DNA from: Acidobacteria bacterium Ga0074141
GTDB lineage: Bacteria > Acidobacteriota > Blastocatellia > Pyrinomonadales > Pyrinomonadaceae
Reading direction: 5' to 3'
DNA: 64,000 nucleotides
Assembly (NCBI GenBank): GCA_001464665.1
Contig: LNDP01000025.1
Span: forward strand, 62,001-126,000
A program made the translations under genes and the position numbers. The notes beneath the pieces are model-generated. The model did not search any database and was not told the DNA's origin. It saw nothing but the letters and a program-made list of their open reading frames with translations. This document shows, piece by piece, positions 54,320 through 63,761 of the stretch. Within the stretch, counting starts at the first letter, position 1, and every line of letters starts with the position of its first letter.

Positions 54320-56019
54320 GCGTTGGGCCAATGCGCCTGACGTTCCCGCCGGAACTCTCGCAGGCGATCGACGCCGAGCTCGCCGCCTGGGACGATGCCG
54401 GCAATACCGAACTGCTATGGAACCGGGACGCGAGCCTCTGGACCGGAGCCGACGAAGAAAAATGGCTCGGCTGGCTGGACGTAATGGACCGCCAGCTTTC
54501 TGATCCCGCCCGCTTTCCGCGGTTTGCCGCGGAGGTGAAGGCCCGAGAATTTGACGACATCGTTCTGCTCGGAATGGGCGGTTCTTCGCTTTGCCCCGAG
54601 GTGCTCAGTTTCACCTTCGGCCGTCGGGCGGGTTTCCCTCGGCTTTCGATACTCGACTCTACCGACCCCGAGCAGGTCCTAGCCCTCGACCGGCGGCTCG
54701 ACATCTCGAAAACACTTTTCTTTGTTTCGAGCAAATCCGGTTCAACGCTCGAGCCCAATGTATTCTTCGCCTATTTCTACGACCGTGCTCGGCAGGAACT
54801 CGGCGACGCCGCCGGTTCGCATTTCATTGCGATCACCGATCCGGGCTCGAAGATGGAGAGCGTTGCCGCAGAACATGGCTTTTGGAAGACGTTCTTCGGC
54901 GAGCCCAACATCGGCGGCCGCTTTTCGGCGCTCTCTGATTTTGGAATGATGCCGCTCGCCGCGATGGGCGTTGACGTCACCGATTTCCTTTTGCGCTCGC
55001 GTGCGATGGCAAAGGCGTGCCGCTTGCCCGCCACGCAGAATCCGGGCGTTCGGCTTGGCGTCGCTCTCGGGACCGCGTGGAAGATGGGCCACGATAAGCT
55101 AACGATCATTACCGAGAAAAGCATCTTCGACCTCGGTGCTTGGATGGAACAACTCGTCGCCGAAAGCACAGGCAAGCATGGCAAGGCGATCATCCCGGTT
55201 GACCGCGAGCCTTTGATCGCCCCGGAGAATTACGGCACCGATCGGATCTTTGTCCACATAGCGACCGATGGCGAAAGCGCGTTTGCTGATGCCGTCGCCG
55301 GAATCGAATCTGCCGGCCACCCGGTGATCCGCATAACGCTCCGCGAACGGATGGACCTCGGGCAGGAATTTTTCCGTTGGGAGATCGCGACCGCCGCCGC
55401 TGGGGCGATACTCGGGATCAATCCCTTCGACCAACCGGACGTTGAGGCAAGCAAGATCGAAACCCGAAAGCTGACCGATGAGTTTGAAGAGACGGGGTCC
55501 TTACCCGCGGAAACGCCTCGCTTCATTGATGGAAGCATCTCGCTTTTCTGCGACGACGCGAACGCCGCGGCACTCGGCATTGATGACGGCCAGAGCCTGA
55601 GCGAGGCTCTCCGGCGGCATCTCGACCGAATCTCGGTCGGCGATTATTTCGCGATGCTCGCGTACATAAATATGAACGCAGCGAACGAAGCGGCGCTTCA
55701 GCAGATCCGCGAGGCCGTTCTTTCCCGGAACGGCAATGCGACCTGCCTCGGTTTCGGGCCGCGATTTCTCCACTCGACCGGCCAAGCCTACAAGGGCGGA
55801 GCAGACAACGGCGTCTTTCTTCAGTTGACCTGTGACGATGCTGAAGATGTGCCGGTTCCCGGGCAAAAATATTCCTTCGGCGTGGTCAAAGCCGCGCAGT
55901 CACGCGGCGACCTCGAGGTGCTTTCCGAACGCGGCCGGCGGGCGATCCGGCTCCACATTTCGGGCGATGTCAGCGAAGCCCTTTCGCGGATAGGCAATAT
56001 CGTGAGCGGTGCGGAGTAA
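54316..56019 (+). CDS. pgi: glucose-6-phosphate isomerase
   Basis: 567 aa. Sugar-isomerase motifs LLGMGGSSLCPEVL, FFVSSKSGSTLEPN and GRFSALSDFGM; Glu-containing GINPFDQPDVEASK near the C-terminal half. Resembles the isomerase half of bifunctional transaldolase/isomerase enzymes rather than classical E. coli Pgi. Middle gene of the tal-pgi-pgl operon, overlapping tal by 4 nt. Confidence 0.9.
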   Translation: MSVGPMRLTFPPELSQAIDAELAAWDDAGNTELLWNRDASLWTGADEEKWLGWLDVMDRQLSDPARFPRFAAEVKAREFDDIVLLGMGGSSLCPEVLSFTFGRRAGFPRLSILDSTDPEQVLALDRRLDISKTLFFVSSKSGSTLEPNVFFAYFYDRARQELGDAAGSHFIAITDPGSKMESVAAEHGFWKTFFGEPNIGGRFSALSDFGMMPLAAMGVDVTDFLLRSRAMAKACRLPATQNPGVRLGVALGTAWKMGHDKLTIITEKSIFDLGAWMEQLVAESTGKHGKAIIPVDREPLIAPENYGTDRIFVHIATDGESAFADAVAGIESAGHPVIRITLRERMDLGQEFFRWEIATAAAGAILGINPFDQPDVEASKIETRKLTDEFEETGSLPAETPRFIDGSISLFCDDANAAALGIDDGQSLSEALRRHLDRISVGDYFAMLAYINMNAANEAALQQIREAVLSRNGNATCLGFGPRFLHSTGQAYKGGADNGVFLQLTCDDAEDVPVPGQKYSFGVVKAAQSRGDLEVLSERGRRAIRLHISGDVSEALSRIGNIVSGAE

Positions 56020-56022
56020 ACA

Positions 56023-56751
56023 ATGGCCCGCGGTGAACTCGTCATCTGCAAAGACCCGGACTCGGTAGCCGAAAAGGCCGCCGAGTTTTTTATTGAATGC
56101 GGCCGAAAGTCGATCGCCGAACACGGCCGTTTCAACGTCGTTCTCTCCGGCGGCTCGACGCCAAAGCTGATGTTTGAAAAGCTCGCCGTTAAACTCACGC
56201 ATGCGACGAGTCAGATCGATCTCAAAGATATTTACTTCTTCTTAGGCGATGAACGAATGGTTCCGCCGAACTCGGATGAAAGCAATTTCCGAATGGCGAA
56301 TGAAATGCTTCTCAAGCCCGCAAACGTACCCGAAGCAAATATTTTGCGTTTCAGGACGGAGCTCAAGCCAAACGCCACAGCTTCCATATATGCTGCTGCG
56401 ATCCGAGAGCATTTCGACACCGCAAGCGGTATTCCCGCCTTTGACCTAGTCTTCCTCGGCCTTGGGACGGATGGCCATACCGCTTCGCTCTTTCCCGGAA
56501 TGGAAGTTCTGCATGTATCCGACGAGCTTGTCTCGGCAGTCTTCGTCCCGCAGCTCGATGCCTTTCGGCTGACGCTAACCGTGCCCGTGCTCAACGCCGC
56601 GTCCGCGGTCGCGTTCCTTGTAACGGGAGAAGATAAACGGGATGTGCTCAGGAGAGTACGGGAAGGTGACGAACGGTTGCCGGCGTCTCTCATCTCGCCT
56701 GCCGGAAAGCTTGTTTGGTTTGCTGATGAGGCCGCCGCGGGTCAGCCGTGA
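56023..56751 (+). CDS. pgl: 6-phosphogluconolactonase
   Basis: 242 aa. VVLSGGSTPKLMFEKL, FFLGDERMVP and FLGLGTDGHTASLFPG are the phosphate- and lactone-binding motifs of Pgl/NagB-fold lactonases. Starts 3 nt after pgi. Hydrolyses 6-phosphogluconolactone in the oxidative pentose phosphate branch; zwf and gnd are not in this window. Its end overlaps the convergent PIN gene by 10 nt. Confidence 0.92.
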   Translation: MARGELVICKDPDSVAEKAAEFFIECGRKSIAEHGRFNVVLSGGSTPKLMFEKLAVKLTHATSQIDLKDIYFFLGDERMVPPNSDESNFRMANEMLLKPANVPEANILRFRTELKPNATASIYAAAIREHFDTASGIPAFDLVFLGLGTDGHTASLFPGMEVLHVSDELVSAVFVPQLDAFRLTLTVPVLNAASAVAFLVTGEDKRDVLRRVREGDERLPASLISPAGKLVWFADEAAAGQP

Positions 56752-57200
56752 ACGAGAAATTCCGGCGTGACGATGGTCGGCGAAAAGAACCCGGCCGCCG
56801 CATTGAACATCTTGATCCTCGCCTGCTTCCTGACGTTGGCGATATGCCCAAAGTTCCACGTCACCAAATAATCCACCTTGTGAAACGAAGCGAGTGCGAC
56901 GTGTAGGGCGTCCGCCATAAATCGCCGGTGAAAGATGCCGCGTGAGATGTAGCCATCGGCAAGTATCGCCGCCTCATCGGTCAGCTCAAGCCGCGGTATG
57001 AACTTTATCAGGTTGAGATAGCTCGAGCGGTGCGGCTCGTCCAGCCGTTCAAGCTCCCGCTGAACAAGGATCGAGGTAAAGGCCTCGTATTCTAGCAGTT
57101 CGTGCTCCATCCAGCGGATAGTGAGGTCGCGCCGCAAAACATCCTCGTTATCGAGGTAGGCCCCGATAACGGAGGTCTCAAGATAAATGCCCAACTTCAT
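56742..57200 (-). CDS. PIN-domain protein, orphan
   Basis: 152 aa. PIN fold: IYLETSVIGAYLDNE (the first acidic position is Glu instead of the usual Asp), a central Glu region VQRELERL and the FMADALHVALASF motif with Asp. Probable ribonuclease of the VapC type. No antitoxin gene is adjacent; the neighbours are the lactonase (convergent) and the aspartyl-protease gene 18 nt upstream on the same strand. Confidence 0.8.
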   Translation of the reverse strand: MKLGIYLETSVIGAYLDNEDVLRRDLTIRWMEHELLEYEAFTSILVQRELERLDEPHRSSYLNLIKFIPRLELTDEAAILADGYISRGIFHRRFMADALHVALASFHKVDYLVTWNFGHIANVRKQARIKMFNAAAGFFSPTIVTPEFLVHG

Positions 57201-57218
57201 TGATAAGGGCGAGCGGGA

Positions 57219-58790
57219 CTATTGCGGCTCCTTGACCGGGGCAAAGGCGACCCTTGAGTTCTTAAAATCAAAGGTCATGCGGAAATTTCTGAGAAAATTA
57301 CCACCGAGAATGCCCGATTGTGTAAATCCCGACGCTTCATTGATGATACCAAGGTCGAGAGCGATCGCCATAACGTCCGACCGCGTGTGGTCGGCGAAGC
57401 TGAGCCTCGGCAGATCGTATGACGGCACGTCTTCGGTGATCCCGGCCGAGCCGATAACTCGCATTCGCTGCTCGCGCAGGCCCGGGCTTACCGTCGCAAC
57501 CAAAGCGATCTCATCTGAGATCACGGAAACGCTCGCTCCTGTATCAACGATGAAGTTAAGCGGAGATTCAACGCCTTCGAGCTGCACTTCGCCGCTCAGG
57601 AACCCGCTTGAGGTAAGCCGCAGCGGCACCGCATTATCAAGCGAGATGTCCTTTGCTAGTTCCGAATCCTTCCGCGTAAGCGTGAACTTCTCGTCGCCGT
57701 AATCGACCGTGGTGAGAAATTTTGAAATTACCGAGAGCCCAATGTAGCCGTCAAACCGAATCGAGGGGTTGTGAAACTTGCGGATATAGACCGGCACATT
57801 GCGGATGCGCATTTCGCCGATCTCAACGCTTTTTAGAAAACCGTAAACTATCTCGAACTTGCCGTCGCCGCCGAGGCCCTTTGCCTTTCCGCCGCGAGCG
57901 ACCGGCTTGATGCCGAGACGTTCGGCCGTTTCGTCTGAAATAACGGTTATCCCCGAGCCGGTATCAAGCACGAACCGGAGCGGCTCTTTTCCATCGTTTA
58001 TATGAACTTCAAGCACCGGCCGGTTTCCGATCAGCGTTAAGTTGATGGTCGAAGTATCGGGCCCGGAGGTCGTATAGATCGCGGTTCGGGAGCCAAGAAA
58101 TGTAAGAAAATCTATCAGTCCACGGATTCTGTCGCGGCGTTCGTCGTTTTGGTCGCGAGAGACCTCTAGGAACCGACGGTAAGCATCCGCAGCCTCCTTG
58201 TACTTCTCCGACCGGGCGGCAACCTGTGCAAGCGAAAAGATCGCATCCGTATTCCGCGGATCGTGGAATACCGATTCGCGCATATTGGCAAGGCTTTCCT
58301 CGATCCGGTTCTCGTAGTATTCAAGGAGACCGAGAGAGTACCACGCAAGGGCCTCGCCGCCATCCAGCCTGAGCGCCTCAATAAGCGTGGCTCGGGCCTC
58401 AGCAAATTGGCCAAGCGAAAGCAGGGTCGTCCCGACGAGAGCAAAGGCCCGAGCATTCTTTCGATCTGCCTGGGCAACGCCGACGCTCAGTTCATAGGCC
58501 TCGGCCAGCCTTCGCTGCTTGATCAGCAAATGAGCGATCTTGAGCTTTGCGTCCGTGTGATCGGGGGCAATGGCAAGCGCCTGCCTATATAAACTTTCGG
58601 CCTCGAGTATCTTTCCGCGACGCACCAGTTTATCGGCCTCACGAACCAATTTTTTGGGGTTTTTATCGTCGGTGGAACTATAGGCCGGGACGGACAAGAA
58701 GAGAGTAAACGCTACCGCAGCAAAAAGAACAAGCCTGTAACATGATCGGGCCGCGTGGGTAGGCGAGTAAGAAAAGACGCTCAATGACAT
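57219..58790 (-). CDS. secreted TPR protein with two retropepsin-like aspartyl protease domains
   Basis: 523 aa. Signal peptide (LVLFAAVAFTLFLSVPAYS), about four to five TPR units at residues 45-205 (AESLYRQALAIAPDHTDAKL), then two consecutive single-domain aspartyl proteases: LRFVLDTGSGITVISDE near 275 and NFIVDTGASVSVISDE near 420. Retropepsins act as dimers, so one chain can form an intramolecular dimer. Periplasmic or outer-membrane peptidase; substrate unknown. Confidence 0.85.
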   Translation of the reverse strand: MSLSVFSYSPTHAARSCYRLVLFAAVAFTLFLSVPAYSSTDDKNPKKLVREADKLVRRGKILEAESLYRQALAIAPDHTDAKLKIAHLLIKQRRLAEAYELSVGVAQADRKNARAFALVGTTLLSLGQFAEARATLIEALRLDGGEALAWYSLGLLEYYENRIEESLANMRESVFHDPRNTDAIFSLAQVAARSEKYKEAADAYRRFLEVSRDQNDERRDRIRGLIDFLTFLGSRTAIYTTSGPDTSTINLTLIGNRPVLEVHINDGKEPLRFVLDTGSGITVISDETAERLGIKPVARGGKAKGLGGDGKFEIVYGFLKSVEIGEMRIRNVPVYIRKFHNPSIRFDGYIGLSVISKFLTTVDYGDEKFTLTRKDSELAKDISLDNAVPLRLTSSGFLSGEVQLEGVESPLNFIVDTGASVSVISDEIALVATVSPGLREQRMRVIGSAGITEDVPSYDLPRLSFADHTRSDVMAIALDLGIINEASGFTQSGILGGNFLRNFRMTFDFKNSRVAFAPVKEPQ

Positions 58791-58835
58791 AATGCTGTAC
58801 CTCGTTTCCGATCGTGTTCGGTTTTTTACATATAG

Positions 58836-59498
58836 TTACTTAAGGATCTCTCCCGTTTTTATGGACCAGAGCACGAGGTCCATCTCGTCCGGGTCGATAC
58901 CTAGCTCAAAGGAAAATGCCTTTAGCCGCGACTCTGCCTCCAGATATCGGGCCCTTGTCGAGGGCGGCCTTGGGTCGCCGATGACGCCAAGTTCGCCAAG
59001 GCAGTTCAGAACGTGCTTATCAAGGATCGCGTAGCCCTTAAAACCAATATTGCGAAGAAAATGGCTGGCTTCCTTGTAGCCCAGGCCCTTGATGCCCGGG
59101 TCCTTTACAAGCCAATCGCGTCTTTCTAAAGGGTCTGTGAATGAAACGAGCTTACGTTTCAGCGAGATGCGTCCATTCCCGAAAAGGTTGCCGCGGGTGA
59201 AGGTGATATATCTCGACCGTGCGTTCGGGTAGCGGTGGCTGCCGACAAGTGCATCGGCTATCTCCGGCTGGCTGGCACTCATCAACAGATGCCGAGTCGC
59301 TTCGATCGAACGAAGCCCCATCTTTGCCGAACAACCGCCGGTGAAGAAGCAAAACACCATTTCTTCCCAAAGCTTTTCGTCCGAGCCCGTTTCAAGGATC
59401 AACTCAAACTCATGAAGACGCCTACGAATCTCGGCTCGCCTTTCACGGTGCGTCCTCTTTATAAGATCATGCGTGACGGGGCCGGCCTGTTTTTTCAC
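58836..59498 (-). CDS. ogg: N-glycosylase/DNA lyase (8-oxoguanine glycosylase, Ogg2 type)
   Basis: 220 aa starting with GTG at 59498; no nearby ATG. Helix-hairpin-helix DPGIKGLGYKEASHFLRNIG carries the catalytic Lys, and YAILDKHVLN the catalytic Asp, as in archaeal-type Ogg2. Removes 8-oxoguanine and cleaves the abasic site. No operon partner. Confidence 0.88.
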   Translation of the reverse strand: MKKQAGPVTHDLIKRTHRERRAEIRRRLHEFELILETGSDEKLWEEMVFCFFTGGCSAKMGLRSIEATRHLLMSASQPEIADALVGSHRYPNARSRYITFTRGNLFGNGRISLKRKLVSFTDPLERRDWLVKDPGIKGLGYKEASHFLRNIGFKGYAILDKHVLNCLGELGVIGDPRPPSTRARYLEAESRLKAFSFELGIDPDEMDLVLWSIKTGEILK

Positions 59499-59738
59499 AA
59501 TGTTGGCAAAACAAAATTCTATGCCTGTGTTACATCCGTGTCAACGATTTTTCCCTTTGGGTTGCCAGACGGGCGAAAATTTAACATCGGTATTGCGGAA
59601 CCAAACCACGCACCCATACGTTATTAGTTATTGCGATGGTTGCCATCACGGGCTGTTGTGATTTAATACATCGAAATCATAACGGGAGGTATCTAAAGTT
59701 CGAACGACGCTTAGCGTCGGCAGAGAGGAAAAATAGGG
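59499..59738. other. intergenic region before the carboxypeptidase gene
   Basis: Holds a perfect 6-bp palindrome with a 3-nt centre (cgacgc-tta-gcgtcg, 59704-59718), of the same style as the REP-like palindromes at 49.2 and 50.3 kb. Otherwise no gene or RNA recognised. Confidence 0.4.
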
Positions 59739-59767
59739 TTGAATCTGCGAGGTTCGATTGCTATACT
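59739..59767 (+). promoter_or_regulatory. sigma70-type promoter of the carboxypeptidase gene
   Basis: TTGAAT (59739-59744), 17-bp spacer, TATACT (59762-59767): five of six consensus bases... in the -10 and four of six in the -35, with ideal spacing, 64 bp before the ATG at 59831. Confidence 0.6.
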
Positions 59768-59830
59768 TGAAGATGCCCGCGAAATACGGACTTCGGGCCG
59801 TCCTCATAAACACCCTTTAGTTAAGATTTA

Positions 59831-61237
59831 ATGACCAACAGATTTTTCAAGAGCATCCTGCTCGCAGCAGCCTTTTTCGCCCTCGGCGAACGTGTAGCCG
59901 CACAAACGGTCGCCCGGCCGCTTTTGCAGGACATCGAGGTGCAGCGTGAGCCTGCCCCGACGCCTACACCACTGATCAAGCGGACAGGCAGTTCTTCGCG
60001 TGCCGATGACGTTGTTGTCGGCGTGAACGCCCCTATCGCGGGCGTTAAGACGTCGATCCCGATCCTGGCAGAAACGGAAATACCGGGTCTTTCGGGCATT
60101 TTGGTCCAGAATCTTCGCGGGGATGTTGTTGTTGCTTCGGGAACCGAAATCCCGCTCAACCCGGCCTCGAACGTCAAGGTCGCAACGACCTATGCTGTGC
60201 TTAAGAGGTACGGGCCGAACTACCGCTTTTCAACCAACGTTTGGACCGACGGCAGCTACGACCAATCGACCGCCACCATTCGCGGAAATCTTTACATCAC
60301 CGGCAGCGACCCGGTCTTTTCGTATGAAGACGCGATCAATCTCGCGAATGAGCTCAACCGCATCGGCATTCGCAGCGTCCAGGGCGACCTAATCCTTGCC
60401 GATACGATGGTCTTCAATTACGGGAATGTTACGGCTCGCTCTGGCCAGACGATCCTCAGCACAATGGACGCGGCAAAGCGTCCGGCGGCTGCATCAAGGG
60501 CCTGGGGTAGCTTCCGCATCAATTCGGGCAGGTATCAGCAGCTAAATGAGATGCCGAGCGTTTCTTTTACCGGAACGGTTCTTGTCCAGTCGCGGCCAGC
60601 AGACGCCAATCTTCTTTTCTCGCATCAATCGGCTCCGCTTAAGGACGTCGTCAAGGTGATGATGAGCTACTCGAACAACTTCCTTTCTGAAAAGTTGGGC
60701 GACATGGCTGGCGGCCCGTTCGGCATTGCGAGAACGGTTCAGGAAGACACGGGTTCAGCCCCACAAGAATTTTACATCCAGACGGCAAGCGGTCTTGGAA
60801 TTAATCGCGTTACAGCAACGGCTATGATGCGGCTTCTCCGAACGCTTCGAGCGAAGCTCAGTGAATGGGATATGACGCTTGAGGACGTTATGCCGGTCGC
60901 CGGAATGGACAGCGGCACGCTCGTCGGCAGATTTGCGACCGATTTCTCACGCGGCAGCGTCGTAGGCAAAACCGGCACGCTCGGCCGGACCGATGGCGGC
61001 GTCAGTGCACTTGCCGGAGAGATCAATACGCGTAACGGTCGCCTGCTCTTCGTTATCTTTAACCAACGCGGCAGCGTTCCGCGTTTCCGTTCGTTCCAGA
61101 ATTATTATATCTCGCTGATCCAGGGCCAGTTCGGCGGAGCAGCACCGATCGGCTACAGCGGCACGTCCGTTGATGCTCTTCTTACGAAGACCGCTTTCGC
61201 TTACCCGGATTCGCGGCCTCGCATAGCCGGAAACTAA
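59831..61237 (+). CDS. dacB: D-alanyl-D-alanine carboxypeptidase/endopeptidase (PBP4 family, S13)
   Basis: 468 aa with a signal peptide (SILLAAAFFALGERVAA). Penicillin-binding motifs of family S13: SxxK in NPASNVKVATTYAV, SxN in MMSYSNNFLSEKL, KTG in VVGKTGTLGRTDGG. Trims or cuts peptidoglycan cross-links in the periplasm. Own promoter upstream, terminator downstream, so monocistronic. Confidence 0.9.
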   Translation: MTNRFFKSILLAAAFFALGERVAAQTVARPLLQDIEVQREPAPTPTPLIKRTGSSSRADDVVVGVNAPIAGVKTSIPILAETEIPGLSGILVQNLRGDVVVASGTEIPLNPASNVKVATTYAVLKRYGPNYRFSTNVWTDGSYDQSTATIRGNLYITGSDPVFSYEDAINLANELNRIGIRSVQGDLILADTMVFNYGNVTARSGQTILSTMDAAKRPAAASRAWGSFRINSGRYQQLNEMPSVSFTGTVLVQSRPADANLLFSHQSAPLKDVVKVMMSYSNNFLSEKLGDMAGGPFGIARTVQEDTGSAPQEFYIQTASGLGINRVTATAMMRLLRTLRAKLSEWDMTLEDVMPVAGMDSGTLVGRFATDFSRGSVVGKTGTLGRTDGGVSALAGEINTRNGRLLFVIFNQRGSVPRFRSFQNYYISLIQGQFGGAAPIGYSGTSVDALLTKTAFAYPDSRPRIAGN

Positions 61238-61262
61238 TAGCCGACAGATCATCAATTAACCC

Positions 61263-61291
61263 AAGAGGAAGCTACACCGGCTTCCTCTTTT
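61263..61291 (+). terminator. rho-independent terminator after dacB
   Basis: aagaggaagc (61263-61272) pairs perfectly with gcttcctctt (61280-61289) around a 7-nt loop and runs into T residues. It separates dacB from murJ. Confidence 0.8.
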
Positions 61292-61355
61292 CAGTTTTAT
61301 GGTTGAATGCCGGCGGCGGTTGTAGCAAACTTCTAGCTTTGGAACCAGCCGACCC

Positions 61356-63101
61356 ATGGCCAAGACCGATCAAGAACCAGTCGAAAGCGAATCACCGGCA
61401 CAAGTCGCCGATCCCTCGATCGCCGAAGAGGCAGCCGCCGAGCCTCCGACCAAGCAGCAGAGCGTTGCCAAGTCCGCCGGCATTGTCTCGATCGCAGTGA
61501 TGTTCTCCCGCGTGCTTGGGCTTGTCCGCGAGACGATCTTTGCCCGATTCTTCGGTGCCGGATATCTTTACGACGCTTTCGTTGTCGCTTTCAAGATCCC
61601 GAACATTCTCCGCGACCTTTTCGCCGAAGGTGCTCTCTCGGCGGCGTTCGTAAAGGTCTTCACCGATTACCAAATAAAGAAAACCGAGATCGAGGCGTGG
61701 CAGCTCGCGTCGCTCGTTTTTAATGTGCTTGCCGTAGTGATGAGCGGCATAACGGTCATCGGCATTCTCATTGCCCCGTGGGTCGTGCCGCTCCTTGCTC
61801 GCGGATTCCCGCCGGAGAAAGCCGCCCTCGCCGTTACGCTGACGCAGATAATGTTCCCGTTCATCCTGCTGGTCGCACTCGCGGCTTTGGCGATGGGCGT
61901 TTTGAACACAAAAGGCCGCTTTGGTATTCCGGCTTCGGCATCGACGGCATTCAACATCTTTTCGATCACGACCGGCATCTTTTTCGCTTACTGGCTGAGC
62001 GGCGGCACATGGGAGATCTCGAACGATAAGACGGTCGTTCCAAGCATCGCGGCCCAATGGGCGATCATCGGAATGGCCATCGGCACGCTCATCGGCGGTG
62101 CGGCCCAGTTGTTGATTCAGGTACCGTCGCTACTAAAGGTCGGCTTTCGCTTTTCACCGATCCTGAGTTTCACTGACCCCGGCGTCAAACGCGTCATGCG
62201 GCTGATGGGCCCGGCGATCATCGGCACCTCGGCCGTGCAGATCAAGGTGCTCGTCGATGTTTTCGTCGTCTCGGGAATCGAGGGCGGACAGTCCTGGCTT
62301 AGCTACTCATTTCGCCTGATGCAGTTCCCGATCGGAGTCTTCGGCGTCGCCGTCGGCACGGCGGCGATTCCCGCTCTTTCTCGGCTCGCGGCCGAGGAGA
62401 ACATCGTAAAGTTTCGCTCGACGCTCTCGGACGCGATGAAGCTTGTCTTCCTGCTGACGGTTCCGGCCGCCTGCGGGCTTATTGTGCTAGGCGAGCCGAT
62501 CGTCGCACTCATCTATCAGGGCGGAGCTTTCCGGGCATTCGATACTGACATGGTCGCCTGGTCTCTTGCTGCGTATTCGATCGGGCTTGCCGGCTATGCA
62601 GCGATCAAGGTGCTTTCGCCGTCATTTTACGCGCTTGACGATGCTAAGACGCCGATGTATATCAGCCTCGCGTCGGTGCTCGTCCACGCTCCGGTCAGCT
62701 ACGGAATGATGGTCTTTCTCTCCGGCGTCGGCGTCACACCCGAGCGGCCGAACGGCTTTGGCCACGTCGGCGTCGCCCTCGCCACCTCGACCGTAGCTCT
62801 CGTCAATTTCATCGCGCTGACGGTGATGATGCGCCGCAAGATCGGCCGGCTCAACGGGCGCGATATAGCAGCGGCATTCGTCAAGATCGCCATCGCATCG
62901 GCGGCGATGTCCGCCGTCTGCTACTTCAGCTATCATTACATCGCGGCCCTCTTTGCCGCCGAAACGCTCGTCTCGCGGCTCCTCGAAGCCTTCATCCCGA
63001 TCGGCCTCGGCGGCCTGACCTTCCTCGTCGCAGCCAAGCTTCTCAGGATCGGCGAGGTAGAACAGGTCGTTTCAATGCTGCGAAGAAAGCTTGCGAAATA
63101 A
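61356..63101 (+). CDS. murJ: lipid II flippase MurJ
   Basis: 581 aa, about 14 membrane helices of the MviN/MOP superfamily. Family core: SIAVMFSRVLGLVRETIFAR and FVVAFKIPNILRDLFAEGAL, with Arg residues of the lipid-binding cavity. A ~45-residue charged cytoplasmic N-terminus precedes the first helix. Flips the peptidoglycan precursor across the inner membrane. Confidence 0.94.
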   Translation: MAKTDQEPVESESPAQVADPSIAEEAAAEPPTKQQSVAKSAGIVSIAVMFSRVLGLVRETIFARFFGAGYLYDAFVVAFKIPNILRDLFAEGALSAAFVKVFTDYQIKKTEIEAWQLASLVFNVLAVVMSGITVIGILIAPWVVPLLARGFPPEKAALAVTLTQIMFPFILLVALAALAMGVLNTKGRFGIPASASTAFNIFSITTGIFFAYWLSGGTWEISNDKTVVPSIAAQWAIIGMAIGTLIGGAAQLLIQVPSLLKVGFRFSPILSFTDPGVKRVMRLMGPAIIGTSAVQIKVLVDVFVVSGIEGGQSWLSYSFRLMQFPIGVFGVAVGTAAIPALSRLAAEENIVKFRSTLSDAMKLVFLLTVPAACGLIVLGEPIVALIYQGGAFRAFDTDMVAWSLAAYSIGLAGYAAIKVLSPSFYALDDAKTPMYISLASVLVHAPVSYGMMVFLSGVGVTPERPNGFGHVGVALATSTVALVNFIALTVMMRRKIGRLNGRDIAAAFVKIAIASAAMSAVCYFSYHYIAALFAAETLVSRLLEAFIPIGLGGLTFLVAAKLLRIGEVEQVVSMLRRKLAK

Positions 63102-63120
63102 ATTCAATGTTTGGCGTCCT

Positions 63121-63137
63121 AAATCTGTGCTAGATTT
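63121..63137. promoter_or_regulatory. small inverted repeat upstream of the DUF433 gene
   Basis: aaatct-gtgct-agattt, a perfect 6-bp inverted repeat ending 7 bp before the ATG. Candidate operator for autoregulation by the antitoxin. Confidence 0.35.
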
Positions 63138-63143
63138 GTATTC

Positions 63144-63386
63144 ATGGTAAACGGAGAGCTACTCAAAAGAATTACCGTCAACCCGGATATTTGTTTCGGA
63201 AAGCCGACCGTCCGCGGAATGCGATATCCGGTCGAGCTAATTCTCGACCTGCTTAGCAGCGGCATGACGAACGAGGAGATCTTGGCGGACTATCCCTCCC
63301 TTGAAGAAGAGGACATTCATGCATGTCTGGCTTTTGCAGCAGAGCTAGTCAAGGTCAATAGTCTTGAGGCCGCACTCGTTGCCTGA
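63144..63386 (+). CDS. DUF433 antitoxin-like protein
   Basis: 80 aa. Signature ITVNPDICFGKPTVRGMRYP and the HTH-like GMTNEEILADYPSLEEEDI. Usually found directly before a DUF5615 PIN-like toxin, as here; stop and next start share one base (TGATG). Confidence 0.88.
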   Translation: MVNGELLKRITVNPDICFGKPTVRGMRYPVELILDLLSSGMTNEEILADYPSLEEEDIHACLAFAAELVKVNSLEAALVA

Positions 63387-63748
63387 TGAAATTCCTAGTT
63401 GACGCTCAACTTCCACCTGCTCTGAAGTGGTGGCTGATCGAACGAGGGCATGACTGTATTCATGCACTCGACCTACCGCGCAAAGACGTTAGCTCGGACG
63501 CTGAGATCGCGGACTGCGCTGTAAGCGAAGGCCGGACCCTGATCTCAAAAGACAGTGATTTTGTGAAGATGAAACTCGTCGGAAACAAGCCCGAAAAATT
63601 GCTTGTTGTCACCGCAGGGAATATTCGGAATGCTGAGCTCTTGGACTCGTTTGAGAGGAACCTCGAAACTGCAATTCGGCTCTTCACAACCTTTGAGATC
63701 GTTGAACTTGGCAATCGCTTTGTTACAGGCAGAAAGCGAAGCCAATAG
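63386..63748 (+). CDS. DUF5615 PIN-like toxin
   Basis: 120 aa. MKFLVDAQLPPALKWWLIER with the first Asp, the central SDAEIADCAVSEGRTLISKD with acidic residues and ISKDSDFV at the active-site edge. Predicted RNase of the Mut7-C/PIN-like fold, toxin half of the pair with DUF433. Confidence 0.88.
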   Translation: MKFLVDAQLPPALKWWLIERGHDCIHALDLPRKDVSSDAEIADCAVSEGRTLISKDSDFVKMKLVGNKPEKLLVVTAGNIRNAELLDSFERNLETAIRLFTTFEIVELGNRFVTGRKRSQ

Positions 63749-63761
63749 CCCAGATTTCGTA

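Noticed and set aside
59704-59718. Terminator after the minus- or plus-strand gene
   Set aside because: The palindrome has no T-run on either side and lies just before a promoter; more like a REP-type palindrome.
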